From Imbricaverruca yamaguchii (Eukaryota; Arthropoda; Thecostraca; Neoverrucidae): a DNA stretch of 64,000 bases. Made by a program: the position numbers and the translations under genes. The DNA lies in assembly GCA_034440575.1 (NCBI GenBank), contig JAOTOL010001367.1, positions 1 to 64,000 on the forward strand, given 5' to 3'. Shown here piece by piece: positions 32,646 to 44,358 of this stretch. Positions within the stretch are counted from its first letter, which is position 1; each line of letters starts with the position of its first letter. The notes below the pieces were generated by a model. The model was not told where the DNA came from. It was given only the letters and a program-made list of their open reading frames with translations, and searched no databases.

Positions 32646-35399
32646 CTTCTGGTACAATCCGCACCATGACTTGCAGGGAATGGCGGTTGCGCTGCTTCAC
32701 TATCAAACAGGGAATGAGCTGGTCAGGGGTAACGTCTGCCCTAGACAGTGCAGGAACACTGTCCACACATGCCTTTGTGCAATGCAGACCCGAACGAATA
32801 ACACTTCGGCGCTTTACTTCTGGCACTTCGGCGCTTTACTTCCTCTGGCATACGAATGCATTCATTCGCAGCTTGACATTATAACTGGTGCGTGCCATCT
32901 TGACGGGCCTTCAGCGTCGACGGACCGGCGACGATTCCGGAGAAATCGTCGGTGGCGGCGCGCGCGTCGGAATGGCACGATGGTGTACCGCCGAGCGTGA
33001 GGTAGGTGCTGCCAGTCGGACGGACATGTGAGCGTGTGTCTGTGACAATTTAACGTCACGGACACAGGCGTTGCCACCACAGCGATCCGGACTAAACGTG
33101 GATTTGGGCTTCGGTCTGCTTGCAATGCTTGTTGTAGGTATGCAAGATGTGCCATGTCAACCGGGAGTGTTATCAGTATTTGCTGATGGTTAAAAGACAG
33201 GCCACACGCAAACGGTCATGGTCTTACCCGACCAACTTGGAAATTGTCCCTCAGCCCCTAAGATTGGACCCCCCTGGACATTGACGATGGTGAAGCCCTT
33301 GATTACAGATCGCAGGTTGTACGAGGGATGAAGTGAGCAGTTTTATGACTGCAAGCTATATGCAGACAGAACGACGCAAAGTACTCATTTGGACAAAGTT
33401 AGCTGCCTGATTTAGACTGCATTGGAATGGCAGAGGCAACGTGAGATGTGGGATATGTAGGTCATTTGCCTTGGAGCCGGAAAACAGGGGGCGACTTTAT
33501 TGTCACCACCTCTGGCGACTTCATCTGAAATCATTTAACTTCACCAAGCAGTTTAGACTACAGGATACGCAAGTAAGCTTATTGAGCAGTACAGTGTGAA
33601 AATATTAGTTTTTCGTTAGGTGTGAGATGTCGAAACGAGCACAGCAGGATGTCGAAATTTGTCATGAAATTAGTATCATTCCAAGTGCCTTTGATGCTTT
33701 TCAGACTTAAATTTGAGCCAATGTTGTACCCTCATCATTTGTTTTGATATTCAAATGTTAGGAAGAGCTATATTTATACGGGATAAAAATAATATATACC
33801 CTGGTGATGTTCACATTATGAATAATCCACTTACCTGAAATTGCATTGCCGAATATTCGTGTACCACCACCCGTTATCAAGAGCATGATCATGCTACTTA
33901 ATAAACGAGGTAATGTTAGAAAGGAGACACTTCATAAGCACGCATCAAGAAGCAGGATGTCTATACTTCTTGGAGCAGGATGTTGATTGAGTGTTCAAAA
34001 AGTGGTAAATTTCACCCTATTTTGCGAATAATTTAACACTGGAACAGTAAGCTATGTCAACCACCATCCCACAAAGCTTCGTTCGCATCAGGCGATCAGT
34101 TCTGAAGTTTTGTCTATTTGAAGCGCCCCCTAAGCGCCTAATTTTCATCATTTGGCCTCGACTGACCATGTCTGACAAAGTCTAGCTCGTAAGAGTTTTG
34201 GAGCATCTAAGTTCATCATCCCGCTGACTATCTGACCAATCTCGCCCCGGTCTGTGAAATAGATATCCAGTTAGAAGGGGATAGAGCAAATTTCACATCA
34301 ACGTGAAAGCAGTTTTGGAGGTAAAAAGCACGCATTCTTCAATGAATAATTCGCCACAAGAGAACCCGAAATATGTCCACTATGATGCCTTCTCACGTTT
34401 CATCATTCAATTCATGAATATTCATCATGAACAGACTTACCTTATATATTTAATTGGATTTGCAGCGGTCATCCATCCAAGACTTACTTGGCTTTTCTAG
34501 TTATTTAATTTTATTTTCAGTTCATAGTACTTCAGGTGGAGGATGCCTTGAGGATGCCTTGTAACCGATCAAATCAAAGGCTTTGTATCTCGACATTTTG
34601 AATATTTTTCCTTACGTCTCAAAAACTGGAAACTTCAGTGAATTATAGCATAGCATCGCATATCAAAGCATATTTCTACGGCATACATTTTGACATGTAG
34701 CTTTGCATATTCAGTGCCATGAATCCAGAGCAATCTTTGAAATCCTCACAAACAAACAAGGTCGAGTCTGAACTGGTTTAGTATATATCGCTGCGGTGAT
34801 CTAAACAATGGTTCCCCTAAGGCGGAAACTTGACGGCGCCAACATCAGACCGCTGGCAAATTTCCCATTCCCCACACCGGTCGAGCACCAGCCTTCCGGA
34901 CACGCCAATAGTTGTAGGCCACGATCGGACAAGTATGGCGGCCCACAACACCAATAATTCAGCTGGCCACATCAACAATGTTTCGTCCTGACGTTACTTC
35001 TGTGGGCGTATGCTGACAACAATGGCCCTCTGAGTGCCTCATGCCACACCAATAATTCCTTCATGTACAAACCCACGGATTCCTGTCAGATACGCTTCAC
35101 AAGCGTAGCATACTTGCTGGGCAAGCTCGCATCCAAAGTGAAATCTCTACAGCTGGAGGATGGACGGCGTCAGATACGGGAATACCGTCACGCTGAAATG
35201 GGCAGAGGCTGATGGACGACATTAACGGCGCACAACCGGCCGCAAGATCAGCTTATGGTCGTCAGCTCCGCTACTGGTGCTAATGACCCTTGAGAGGGAG
35301 AGATCCGTACACCATGTGTGGTGGGAAAACATCTTGATGGTGTTCGCCGGCCAATTAGTAAGCTGCTGGCAGGTGACAGCGACGCCGCCGCCGCCATCA
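32646..35399. other. Long unique, mostly AT-rich stretch, no gene seen
   Basis: This is the longest repeat-poor stretch in the window. Frames do not exceed 122 codons (32632-33000), and AT-rich DNA from 33.2 to 34.8 kb is full of stops. A 65-codon plus frame at 34303-34500 is unremarkable. I found no SINE, hairpin or conserved-looking motif. Confidence 0.55.
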
Positions 35400-35640
35400 G
35401 CATCAGCTCAGCACCAGCGGGAGCTCGGCAGCTCCGTCGGCTCCACACCTGCGACAGCTGCTGTAGCTCGACAGCTGCGGCAGCTTGGCAGCTCGACAGC
35501 TGCGTCAGCCCGGCAGCTAGGGATGCTGCGTCAGCTCGACAGCTGCTTCAGTCCGGCAGCTGTGGCAGCTGCGGCAGCTCGGCAGCTGCGTCAGCCCGGC
35601 AGCTGCGTCAGCCCGGCAACTGCAGCAGCTGCAGCAGCTC
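35400..35640. repeat. Degenerate CAGCTG/CGGCAGCTGCG repeat
   Basis: Words GGCAGCTGCGTCAGCCCGGC and CGACAGCTG recur irregularly about ten times. Ala/Gln/Leu-rich frames here are shadows. Confidence 0.8.
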
Positions 35641-35736
35641 TGCAATCAGTCGAGGCGGAGCTGGCGGAGGCTACCGACACAACGGAAACAGAAGCTACTT
35701 GCGGAGGAAGCGGGGCCGAGGCGGACACGGCAGATG

Positions 35737-36298
35737 ACGCCGACCGTCCACAGCCGTGGAGGCCGACCGTCCACAGCCGTGGAGGCCGACCGTCCACAGC
35801 CGTGGACGCCGACCATCCACAGCCGTGGAGGCCGACCATCCACAGCCGTGGAGGCCGACCATCCACAGCCGTGGAGGCCGACCGTTAGCCGACAAAGCGT
35901 AGCCGACCCACAGCCTAAGCCACAGCCGTGAGCCGAGTCCACAGCCGTGGAGGCCGACCATCCACAGCCGTGGAGGCCGACCGTCCACAGCCGTGGAGGC
36001 CGACCATCCACAGCCGTGGGTGGAGGCCGACCATCCACAGCCGTGGAGGCCGACCGTCCACAGCCGTGGAGGCCGACCGTCCACAGCCGTGGAGGCCGAC
36101 CATCCACAGCCGTGGAGGCCGACCATCCACAGCCGTGGAGGACGACCATCCACAGCCGTGGAGGCCGACCGTCCACAGCCGTGGAGGCCGACCATCCACA
36201 GCCGTGGACGCCGACCGTCCACAGCCGTGGACGCCGACCGTCCACAGCCGTGGACGCCGACCGTCCACAGCCGTGGACGCCGATCGTCCACAGACAAT
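35737..36298. repeat. 23-bp minisatellite, about 22 copies in two blocks
   Basis: The unit is CCGTCCACAGCCGTGGAGGC plus CGA. The GTCCACAGCCGTGGA part is almost palindromic. A 40-bp break at about 35885-35930 divides it. The right end carries GGACGCC variants in six or more successive copies. Frames run open on both strands (up to 243 codons). Confidence 0.95.
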
Positions 36299-36524
36299 GG
36301 AGGCCCACCGAGAGGCTTAGCTGGACGGCGGAAGAGACAAATTTATTTCTATAGCTTTGTGAGGGATCTCGTGACATTCAACAGACTCAACGCAACAGCT
36401 GGATTAGCGCATAACCAAACTTGTCTCCTTTTGTAACACTGTGGACACTCAGTGTCAGCTGAGCTTGCACTCAGTCGAGCAAGTGGAGACACATCGTCGG
36501 TCATCCCAGCTGGGGTACACCTCC
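36299..36524. other. Unique spacer
   Basis: No feature seen between the two arrays. Confidence 0.4.
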
Positions 36525-36655
36525 GACCGAATCCTCCTAGCTGAGTCCCTGAGTCTCCACCAACTGCATCCCTGAGTTCTCCCAGCTGCGTCCCTTAGTA
36601 CTCCCAGCTGGATCCCTGAGTACTCTGCTGTATCCCTGAGTACTTCCAGCACGAG
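36525..36655. repeat. About 21-bp minisatellite, 5-6 copies
   Basis: Units of CCCTGAGTACTCCCAGCTG with TCTCC and TTCCAG variants. Confidence 0.85.
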
Positions 36656-36743
36656 CAGCGCGTCAAGATATCTACGGATCCCCACAAGCCATAGACCCCG
36701 CCACCTATCACTGTCGACACTTACCACTTATCCACCTACCGCT

Positions 36744-36913
36744 AGGGGACGAATAGTCTAGGGGTAAGTTGCCGTCTCATAATCGAAACTTTGTGGGTTC
36801 CAGTCTCACCTGTCGCTATTCTTCTTCCGCGGCCAATTGGTGTGAGAGGTTGGCGACGCAAGATGACTCAACGGTCGACGTGTCGTAAAAACCCAATAAC
36901 CAACCAACCAACC
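36744..36913 (+). mobile_element. tRNA-derived SINE inserted in a minisatellite
   Basis: The plus-strand head GGGGACGAATAGTCTAGGGG has an A-box-like TAGTCTAGGGGTAAG and the B-box GGGTTCCAGTC (36795-36805). The tail is GTGTCGTAAAAACCCAATAA followed by (CCAA)n. Flanking CCACCTACCGCT (36732-36743) and CCATCTACCACT (36914-36925) look like worn target duplications. 31-bp-repeat-like sequence lies on both sides, so the insertion went into or beside that array. Confidence 0.75.
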
Positions 36914-37353
36914 ATCTACCACTATCGACACTTATTGACTCCTCACCATATCACTATCGACACTTGTGACACATCCACATGCACCTATCAACACCTATGA
37001 CACCTCCACATATCACAGTCGACATGTATGACACCTCCACATATCACTATCGACACGTATGACACCTACATCACTGTGACACTATGACACATCCATACAA
37101 CTATCGACACCTATAACACCTCCACATATCACTGTCGACACGTATGACACCTCCACATATCACTATCGACACGTATGACACCTCCATATATCACTATCGA
37201 CACGCATGACACCTCCACATATCACTGTCGACACGTATGACACCTCCACATATCACTATCGACACGTATGACACCTCCATTTATCACTATCGCCAGTTAT
37301 GGCACCCCACATATCACTATCGACACGTATGACACCTCCATATATCACTATCG
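36914..37353. repeat. 31-bp minisatellite, about 13 copies
   Basis: The unit contains ATCACTATCGACACGTATGA, then CACCTCCACAT. Diverged related sequence (CACTGTCGACACTTACCACT) also lies left of the SINE at about 36706-36743. Confidence 0.94.
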
Positions 37354-37449
37354 ATACGGCCGGTTTAGCCAGCTGCCGTAGCGCGATATTAATCTGCCGC
37401 CCAAGACAATAACACTTCATTTTAACGGATTGCGTGCCTGCTCGTCATC

Positions 37450-37580
37450 AACAGTGGCTGAGCCGACAGTGTTTTCACGTGAAGCGGTCGTTTTGCGCAA
37501 TACGACAAAAATATTATTGCCGTCCAGGGTTCCGTCTTGGCCGAACCGGATGCAACTCGTTTCGCAATCAATCACGCTCG
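37450..37580 (+). repeat. Dispersed repeat, copy 1 of an inverted pair
   Basis: It matches the reverse complement of about 38200-38320. Shared words in order are GAGCCGACAGTGTT, GTTTTGCGCA, TTGCCGTCCAGGGT, CTTGGCCGAA and CGGATGCA. Both copies translate into similar short peptides, so a degraded coding origin is possible, but I do not recognise it. Confidence 0.7.
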
Positions 37581-38199
37581 TGAGATCTGGGGAAGTCGCG
37601 CCTCCAGCTTGTTGTTGGGACGGCTCTCTCGGACCTGGAAGCCGCTCGCCCGTCTCTCTGTGGCTTCTTGCATCCCGAGGTATATCCTGTGTTCACCTGC
37701 ATGCTTGGCATCTGCATGCGTCCTAGCGTGTCCTTCCGTCTCATTCTGTCTCTTTGTCTCCTTCACGTATGACGTGTTATGCAATATATTAGGAACAGTG
37801 TGAACTGCATGTGTAAGTTATACGTGAAGGGGAATACATGTGTAGTCATTCCAGTAAGTGAAACTCAGCAGGGTCCCGTGTGAATCAAGAAAGCATGGGA
37901 TGAAAATCAACCGTTGGAGGGGGGAATGTTCCACCGAAAAGCATACGCAACTGGTCTCCGAATATTATCATGTGTTTTTTTCGTGCCTCCTTGCGTCCCA
38001 ATGTGTCTCCTGAAGTCTTTCTGTGCATTCCTGTATCTTGCTGTGTCCTTTCGTCACCAGATGCCCAGGTGTCTCCCGGTGACCTCTTTGTGTCACCTTG
38101 TATAGCTTCCGGTGACCTCTCATGGGTGTTGTGTAAACCATAACAAAAGACGGTGAATCTTAAATCAAGGCGCACAGCGATTAGTGAATTTACTGCAGA
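37581..38199. other. Spacer of the inverted pair; degenerate TGTGTCC/TCTC repeats
   Basis: At about 37670-37770 and 37975-38110, words such as GTGTCCTTCCGTCTC and TGTGTCCTTTCGTCACC recur every 20 bp or so. These are two eroded arrays in the same orientation. Confidence 0.5.
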
Positions 38200-38320
38200 A
38201 CGATGTGCATCCGTTTCGGCCAAGGTGGAACTACCCTGGACGGCAATAGTAATTTTGTCGTTTTGCGCAGAACGGACGCTTCCAAAAAGAACACTGTCGG
38301 CTCAGTTTGTATGCCAAGGT
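38200..38320 (-). repeat. Dispersed repeat, copy 2 of an inverted pair
   Basis: Reverse complement of the sequence at 37450-37580 with several indels (for example GTCCAGGGTAGTTCCACC against GTCCAGGGTTCCGTC). Confidence 0.7.
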
Positions 38321-38465
38321 GCATGAAAAACTCTGGCAGAATCTCCGGAGTTGTTGCCTTGCAACCTTTGGATATTGGTGAGAACAATGTGAGCAGTGTC
38401 GTGGCTAACTCTTGAACCCTGGCACCACACTCGAGCATTGATGCCACTCGGTGAAGTTACTCCGA

Positions 38466-38830
38466 TTCAGGGTGTTGCCATCAAAACACTGGGACTCACC
38501 GCTACAAGTGAAACACCAGTATCAGCGACTCGAACCCCCTTCGCTCTCCCTCTACTTACTCAGATTTGTGGCCATCAAGATACTGAGACTTACCACTGGA
38601 AGTGAGACGCCAGTCTCAGCGCCTGGCAACCCTCTCCCCCCTTACTTATTCAGATTTAGAATGTGGCCATCAAGATACTGAGACTTACCACTGCAAGTGA
38701 GACGCCAGTCTCAGCGACTTGGACATGGCACGCCCGCCCACCCCCGCCCCCACTCAGATTTAAGGTGCGGCCATGAAGTTACTGGGACTCACCACTGTGA
38801 GTGAGACACCAGTCTGAGCGACCTGGTGTC
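38466..38830. repeat. About 100-bp tandem repeat, 4 copies
   Basis: Each copy has a GCCATCAAGATACTGAGAC-like block, then CACCACTG, AAGTGAGACGCCAGTCTCAG and a C-rich spacer (CCCTCTCCCCC type) before CTCAGATTT. CTGAGACT...AGTCTCAG gives each unit inverted complementarity. Confidence 0.88.
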
Positions 38831-39479
38831 CCCTCTGACCCACAGCCATGACTCCACCTGGACAGTGGAGGCGGCCACAGTTCTCAACTTCAGCTCGGCA
38901 TCTCGAACCCAACCACGGCGCACACGGGCCAAACGACTTTTTTTTCGGCATCATTCCCTATGAGCCCGGGCCACTTCAGCCAGCTCAAACTTATGACGTG
39001 GTAATGTTTCTCTCGGTGCAGAGTCAAGGCGCCTCTTCAGGATAATTAGCGTGCAGATAATGAAAATAGCATTTGCAATGCGCAGTGAATTACAATGGGA
39101 TGAGACAACACACGCAAATGCATGACCTCACCCATCTCAATGAAAAGGAGCGGACGTGCACTCTGCTTAATACGCTTGACAGACAGCTGTCCGTGTGGAT
39201 ACTTGGGTCAAGTTTCTTTCTGATGTGCTTGGATCATCTCAAGCCTGTGGTATTATCAGGGATCCGACGAAAGAGCGTACCAGCTTGCTGAACACCAGAT
39301 GCCGTGCGACGCAAAACACCAGATGCCACGTATTTTGAGTCACTTGCTCATGCCCTGGCCAAAGCACGTCAAGTGCGGACTGCCAGACACGTAATACAGC
39401 GCACTGTCCTGCGGCGAGTGGGGCCACGATACGAAAAATCCGCCTTGACCCAGTTGGTAATCGACACGGCGAATTGGGC
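38831..39479. other. Unique DNA, no gene seen
   Basis: A local direct repeat AACACCAGATGCC occurs near 39291 and 39317. Otherwise only short frames. Confidence 0.45.
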
Positions 39480-40135
39480 CGCCTGCCGGGGACGACACAC
39501 TCGACCGGGCGGCGCCTCGGCCGACGCCATCTCGCCAGGTGAAAGCACGAACGCGCGTCGCACTCGTCGCAAACACGGCCGGCAGTCGGCGCGCGCGCCC
39601 ACGTCGTCCGCTCAGCGTTCGATCGATACGCGCCGCGGCGGCGCGATCGGCAATTAGTTCACTTCCGAGATCCCTATCGCGACCCGGCCGCGGGGCGCCG
39701 CACGCGCACGCTCCGATTGGCCGAACTCGGCCGGCGCGAGCCGGCTCCGAACGCGGCCGAGCGCGCTGCCCGCAGCCGCTCCGGCCTGCTGTGCCGTACA
39801 CCACCGCCGCAACGCGGCGACGCCGATCGGCGACGCTCGGCCGCGCCCGTCTCCTTCGTCGGCGACAGAGCGAGTCGCGCGGAAAAGCGGGCCGCGCCGG
39901 GCGTCCGGCCGGCTGTACGTGCCGCGCGGCTCGTTGCCGATGCGCCGTCACCGATGAATGGGTATTTGCATGGCGGTCACAATGGCGCGTGCGAGGCGTG
40001 TGGCGGCGCATTGTGTCGCCGGCGCGGCGGGCGGCGCGGCGGGCGGCATGCGGCGCGGGCCCGCCACACCGCCGGCGGACCGACAAAAACTGCCGCCGCC
40101 GCGCGGGACCCGCATCCTCTGACCTCCGCCCGAGG
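39480..40135. promoter_or_regulatory. CpG-rich island with POU- and SOX-type words
   Basis: The DNA is very GC-rich and CpG-dense and is not a tandem array. Inside it an AT-richer pocket holds ATTTGCAT (39964-39971) and ACAATGG (39979-39985), matching octamer (POU) and SOX binding words. GGCGCGCGC-type runs follow. Frames of 230-266 codons open on both strands reflect base composition. A promoter or enhancer CpG island is plausible, but no associated exon is recognised. Confidence 0.4.
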
Positions 40136-40156
40136 CCCGACTCCGAACTCCGCAGA

Positions 40157-40240
40157 ACGGTGCTCTACTGTACTGAACTCTACTGTACTGAACTCTACTG
40201 TACTGAACTCTACTGTACTGAACTCTACTGTACTGTACTC
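40157..40240. repeat. 15-bp repeat, about 5 copies
   Basis: The unit TCTACTGTACTGAAC is near-exact. Confidence 0.95.
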
Positions 40241-40259
40241 TACTCTGCTGAACACAGGC

Positions 40260-40515
40260 CTTTCCGGAGTGGTGCTACGTTCCGGAGTAGTCATTCCGGA
40301 GCAGTCATTCCCGGTGCGTTGCTACATGTTCCGGAGTAGGTGTTCCCAGAGCGGTGCTACATGTCCTGGAGTAGGCACTCCCAGAGTGGTGCTACATGCT
40401 ACGGAGTAGTCGTTCCCAGAGTGATGCTACAGCCACCGGAGTAGGCATTCTCAGAGTGGTGCTACATGTCCCGGGATAGGCATTCTCAGAGCGGCGCTAC
40501 AGGAATAGAAGTAGA
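40260..40515. repeat. About 35-bp minisatellite, about 7 copies
   Basis: Units contain CCGGAGTAGGCATTCCCAGA, then GTGGTGCTACATG, with copies of differing length. Confidence 0.9.
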
Positions 40516-40575
40516 CTCTCCCGGAGCGCTGTCCCACGTATCCAGACACGATCCCAGGTGTCCAGCTCCAAAGTC

Positions 40576-40604
40576 CCAGGTAGGTCGGGCAGTGACCTAC
40601 CTGG
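40576..40604. repeat. Perfect 11-bp hairpin
   Basis: CCAGGTAGGTC (40576-40586) and GACCTACCTGG (40594-40604) flank a 7-nt loop. Both arms contain a CAG-GTAGGT splice-donor-like word, one on each strand. Confidence 0.9.
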
Positions 40605-42742
40605 TGACCCAGCCAACCAGTTGGTCGGACGACCCGACCTCGGACTGGGCAGCCATCCAAACGTGCCCGGCCGAGCAAGCCTATCATCAATCGAATGCTG
40701 TCACGGCTCGCTGACTCTGCCCCGAATAAAGTCGGAGGCCCGGACGTGAGCTTTGTCCCGGTGTCTCCAGCTTCTTTTGTCGATGAATTTATCGAAAGAG
40801 CTCAGCGTCGCCTCGCTTTTGTTGAATTCTGGGCATGCCGACACCGACCGAGACATACCTCTGCCATTCCTCGCCTGCTGAACGCCGGCCTCTTGACAAC
40901 TACACGGCCTACATGTGCTTCACCTTGACCTCACCAGGCAGGCCACCACATGCAACACATGCGGCGGCACGTGACGGCACAGACATTCAGACCAGAATCC
41001 GTCGACCGAGCAACAAAGTCTCGCCCACTGGGGGGGGGGGGGCACTCGCTACAAACTCAGAACTTGACGCGCGGTACCGGACCGAATTGCGGAACGGTTG
41101 GCAGAAATGCGGCACCACCTCCCCGCGCCGCCGTCGGGCGTGATGGACGTGCGGTTCGCACGCTGCAGCTGGCGGCCCGACGACAGGTAACCCGAGTCAC
41201 ACACCGGGGGGGGGCGCACGGCCGCCGGAAGTGGGGGCGGACACACTCTGGACACAAACGTCGTCGGCGGATGCCGGATCACGACTGGGAACGGCCATGT
41301 CAACGTCAACAGCCGCCTGGCGCAGAGGGAGGAATCGACCACAAGGGGACACACAGCTTGTTCGTGACATAAATGTGTATGACAAGCCACTGTACATCAG
41401 CACAGTAGCATAGCAAGTGGTGGGGTGGGAGGACATCTGAAGAGAGCCCAGAAACTCCTCAAATTTCTGGCACTATATTTTAATTCCCGATAGTCCCGTA
41501 CATACATATATATATATATATATAACTTGCCAAAGATGGCTAAATACCTAAGAAAACAAGACATTTTGCGCTGGCGTGGCTAATGCGAGACCTGAGATCA
41601 AGGTCCAGGAGTCCGGTAAAGACCAGAAAAACGAACTGTTCCGGTGCCAACAAAAACCAACAAAAGAAAACCTATTACGGAAAATAAAGGCACATTAACA
41701 CATTTCCAATGAAGACATCAATATCACTAACTTGGATAGAAATACGGCTGCTCATCTTCATGGACACAATTGCATTTTTCTGTTTTCAGCTACGATCAGA
41801 CATGGTTCGATAGGAAGGGTGTTCATAAGGGTTATGCTCACATTGTTAAACCTTCTCACATTGTTACCTTCATACTACCACAAAATGGGGTCTGATTACT
41901 AGTGGGGGAAATAAGTGCAAGATTTGAGGACAGGGGAAGAACTAGCAACATGGCTGACCAGCTATGCCAAACACGCAGCATACTTCGGGTTGTGTTTGCC
42001 TTTCTTCTTGCTTAACTGGTGTCACCCCGGCCCAAGGCGAAGCCACTGTCACCACTGAAGCGGCCGTCATCACAGCTATCGCTGGACTGTCTTCTTCCAC
42101 ACCGCTGGAGCGAACGTAGCTGCTGGAGCAGCTGTGGCCACTTGGACGGTCATCTCCGCCAGGACGGCTGTGGCTGTTGAGGAGGCAGTGGCCACAGGGG
42201 CGACTTCTGCCATGAGATGGCGGTGGCTGATCTTCCTAGTCCTTGGCAGCATGTATGGCTCTCAAGGTTACCTCATCTCTGAGGCTGGCCCTCAGTATTC
42301 CTCGCACCCATCGCCAGTTCCAAGGACTCTCCTAGTTCTCCGGAGGCACTGATATATCAAATGTTCATCTCAAAGCTTAGATACGTCCAAGTCCAGTCAT
42401 CGCTGGTGCATGGAACCTATTTATCTGTCAGGAGCCCACTCTAGCCTCGCTAACTTTCAGGGTGATCCTGCAGCTCCTAGACAGACCTTACAACTTCCAG
42501 CAAACATCGCCAACTCTCAGTATTCTCCTTACCCCTTAGTTGGCTCTGTGCATCACTCAGTGTTCCTCCAAAGTCCCAGGAGTATCACAGTACAATCCGT
42601 TCTATCTCTCAAGTCGGCCCAGGGGGCATTTGCGGGTTCTCTGCACCGGCACCTTGAGGGGTTCTTTCGGTCCCCTTAAGGCGGTCGCCTGGTGGACCCT
42701 CTCCGACCGCTCAGGGGGAGGGGGTCTGCTGCCCCACTCGCC
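40605..42742. other. Unique DNA with G-runs; no gene seen
   Basis: G13 at 41030-41042 and G9 at 41206-41214 may be error-prone in assembly. A (TA)n stretch lies at 41505-41524. The segment 42020-42350 has Ala/Val-rich plus frames (72 codons at 42134-42352) and 42540-43187 a 215-codon plus frame. The latter runs through the SINE at 43023, so it is not a single coding unit. No family recognised. Confidence 0.45.
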
Positions 42743-42758
42743 CCTGGCTACGCCACTG
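42743..42758 (-). mobile_element. Possible DNA-transposon terminus
   Basis: On the minus strand it reads CAGTGGCGTAGCCAGG, a word often found at termini of non-autonomous DNA transposons in animals. I cannot find a convincing partner terminus in the 800 bp on either side, so this may be a fragment or a coincidence. Confidence 0.3.
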
Positions 42759-43007
42759 CGTCTGCATCACTTCAAAACACGCTCGCGCTGCGTCGAGTTC
42801 AATGCCGTGTCAAATGTGCTGCCACCTACCATGCTGTGGAAGATGGAGCACGTGCATTGTTTTGACAGCAGTCGCTACCCGGCGAGTAGAACAAGTCACG
42901 TGCGACAGCGGACAGCCGATGACCGAACGTTGTTGTTTCGGGTGACTTTCCAAGGAAGGGATTTCCAAGAGACTGCTGCCCATAAGACGCCACATCTCCG
43001 AGAGACT

Positions 43008-43220
43008 CCCCTCGGGACATGCTTTTGTTTGTTTGTTTATTGGTTGGTTCACGACACACTTTATGCACATTCACGGCTAATGGCGCCGCCCACACTGTTT
43101 CGCCGGTGGGCCGCGGGATTGGGAAATGTCCTGAGTGGCGCTAGAGTCGAACCTGGGACCTTTGGTACCCATAGCCCGACACCTTAACCACTCGCCCCCC
43201 CCGCCCCCCTCAGGACATGC
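43008..43220 (-). mobile_element. tRNA-derived SINE with 15-bp target duplications
   Basis: The insert is 43023-43205. It has the same order as the copy at 31932: tRNA-like head with the B-box complement at about 43147-43157, CGGCGAAACAGTGTGGGCG, GCCATTAGCCGTGAATGTGC, a GTGTCGTGAACC tail and (AAAC)n. Target duplications are CCCCTCGGGACATGC (43008-43022) and CCCCTCAGGACATGC (43206-43220), 14 of 15 identical, though the C-run blurs one edge. The clean duplications suggest a younger insertion than the other SINEs here. Confidence 0.88.
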
Positions 43221-43744
43221 GAGTAGCTTCCACCACAATCAGCGAATCATCCCGAATGATTGTCCGCGGCCATACGCCCGTGCCTTACATTCGGTGATTG
43301 TTGTGTGCTCGTGCTCGTTTTGATTCTCCGAAATAAGGGAATAATTCAATAATCATACATACGTGTGAAGATCATCAGTTTCCAAGCTAAATGAAAATAG
43401 TCTCCATACATTTCGGATACAATAAGGCTTTTTTGTCGTTCAAGCTTGGATACTTAATTCTGTTTTGTCATTATTAATCCAGTACATCCCTAATTTGTAT
43501 CGTGATCCACACTTGCCCATTTCAATAAGCTTTCAAAATGAATTCGGTACTTCTGAAGTGGAATTGGAAATTTCTGGTCGTTCTGCGGACACTGTCAGCT
43601 ACTGAGAGGCAGTTTTACAATATGCTCTAGGTACCTTGCAATATCAATGCACTGAGCACGGCATGTGTGCATTATTTATAACTTCCGTTACTTTTCCAGA
43701 GATGTATAGGCCGCATCCATGTATAAATGCATATGCTATATGCA
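43221..43744. other. AT-rich unique DNA, no gene seen
   Basis: Only short frames. No motif recognised. Confidence 0.5.
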
Positions 43745-43746
43745 CA

Positions 43747-43838
<92 letters not shown>
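43745..43838. repeat. Long (TA)n microsatellite
   Basis: About 45 TA units with one TATTATA interruption near 43791. The Tyr/Ile frames crossing it are artefacts. Confidence 0.97.
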
Positions 43839-43841
<3 letters not shown>

Positions 43842-44358
43842 TATTACATGTGCAGACAATTTCAGCACCATATCGTACTTCTGTCGGTGCATTCGCATTG
43901 CGCCATGTCTTTGCCACACTCGATAACAAAACAAATCATGCTGCGGGAAATCGAGTGTCAATCGAAGGTGTCTGGGACACCACTCACAAAGCACAACTAG
44001 GTAGCAATGCATCTAATAGGTGAATCCATCAAGCAAACTGTCAGGTGACACGCTTTCATGACAACCACAGCAATGGAATGTGAGATATGCATCGCTTCTT
44101 CCTCGACAAAAAGCAAAGGAAAGGAAACCAGAAAAGTCGGATCGTCTTGCTCTACACCTCGTAAACAGCATGTGCATGCACAGCATACAACAGTCGGCCA
44201 ATAGTCGGTTTCCGCGAGCACTGGCATCTGGACCAGAAAGTTTAGTTTCAAGGCGAGCTGTTCACAGAGGAGACATTGGATTTACGGGAGAGTGGCTCTC
44301 ACGCGTACGTCTTTCACTCCACAGTGGTGCTATGATGCTGCCGCCGCTGCCAGAGTCT
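43839..44358. other. Unique DNA, no gene seen
   Basis: Frames of 84 codons or fewer wholly inside it, plus the first part of a 157-codon plus frame (44080-44553) that runs into the next array. None recognisable. Confidence 0.5.

Noticed and set aside
39340..40409. Frames of 230-266 codons in the 39.5-40.1 kb CpG island
   Set aside because: Several overlapping frames on both strands, dominated by Arg/Ala/Gly/Pro. Part of one is the 15-bp repeat at 40157.
42540..43187. 215-codon plus-strand frame
   Set aside because: It runs through the SINE inserted at 43023, so it cannot be an original coding unit.
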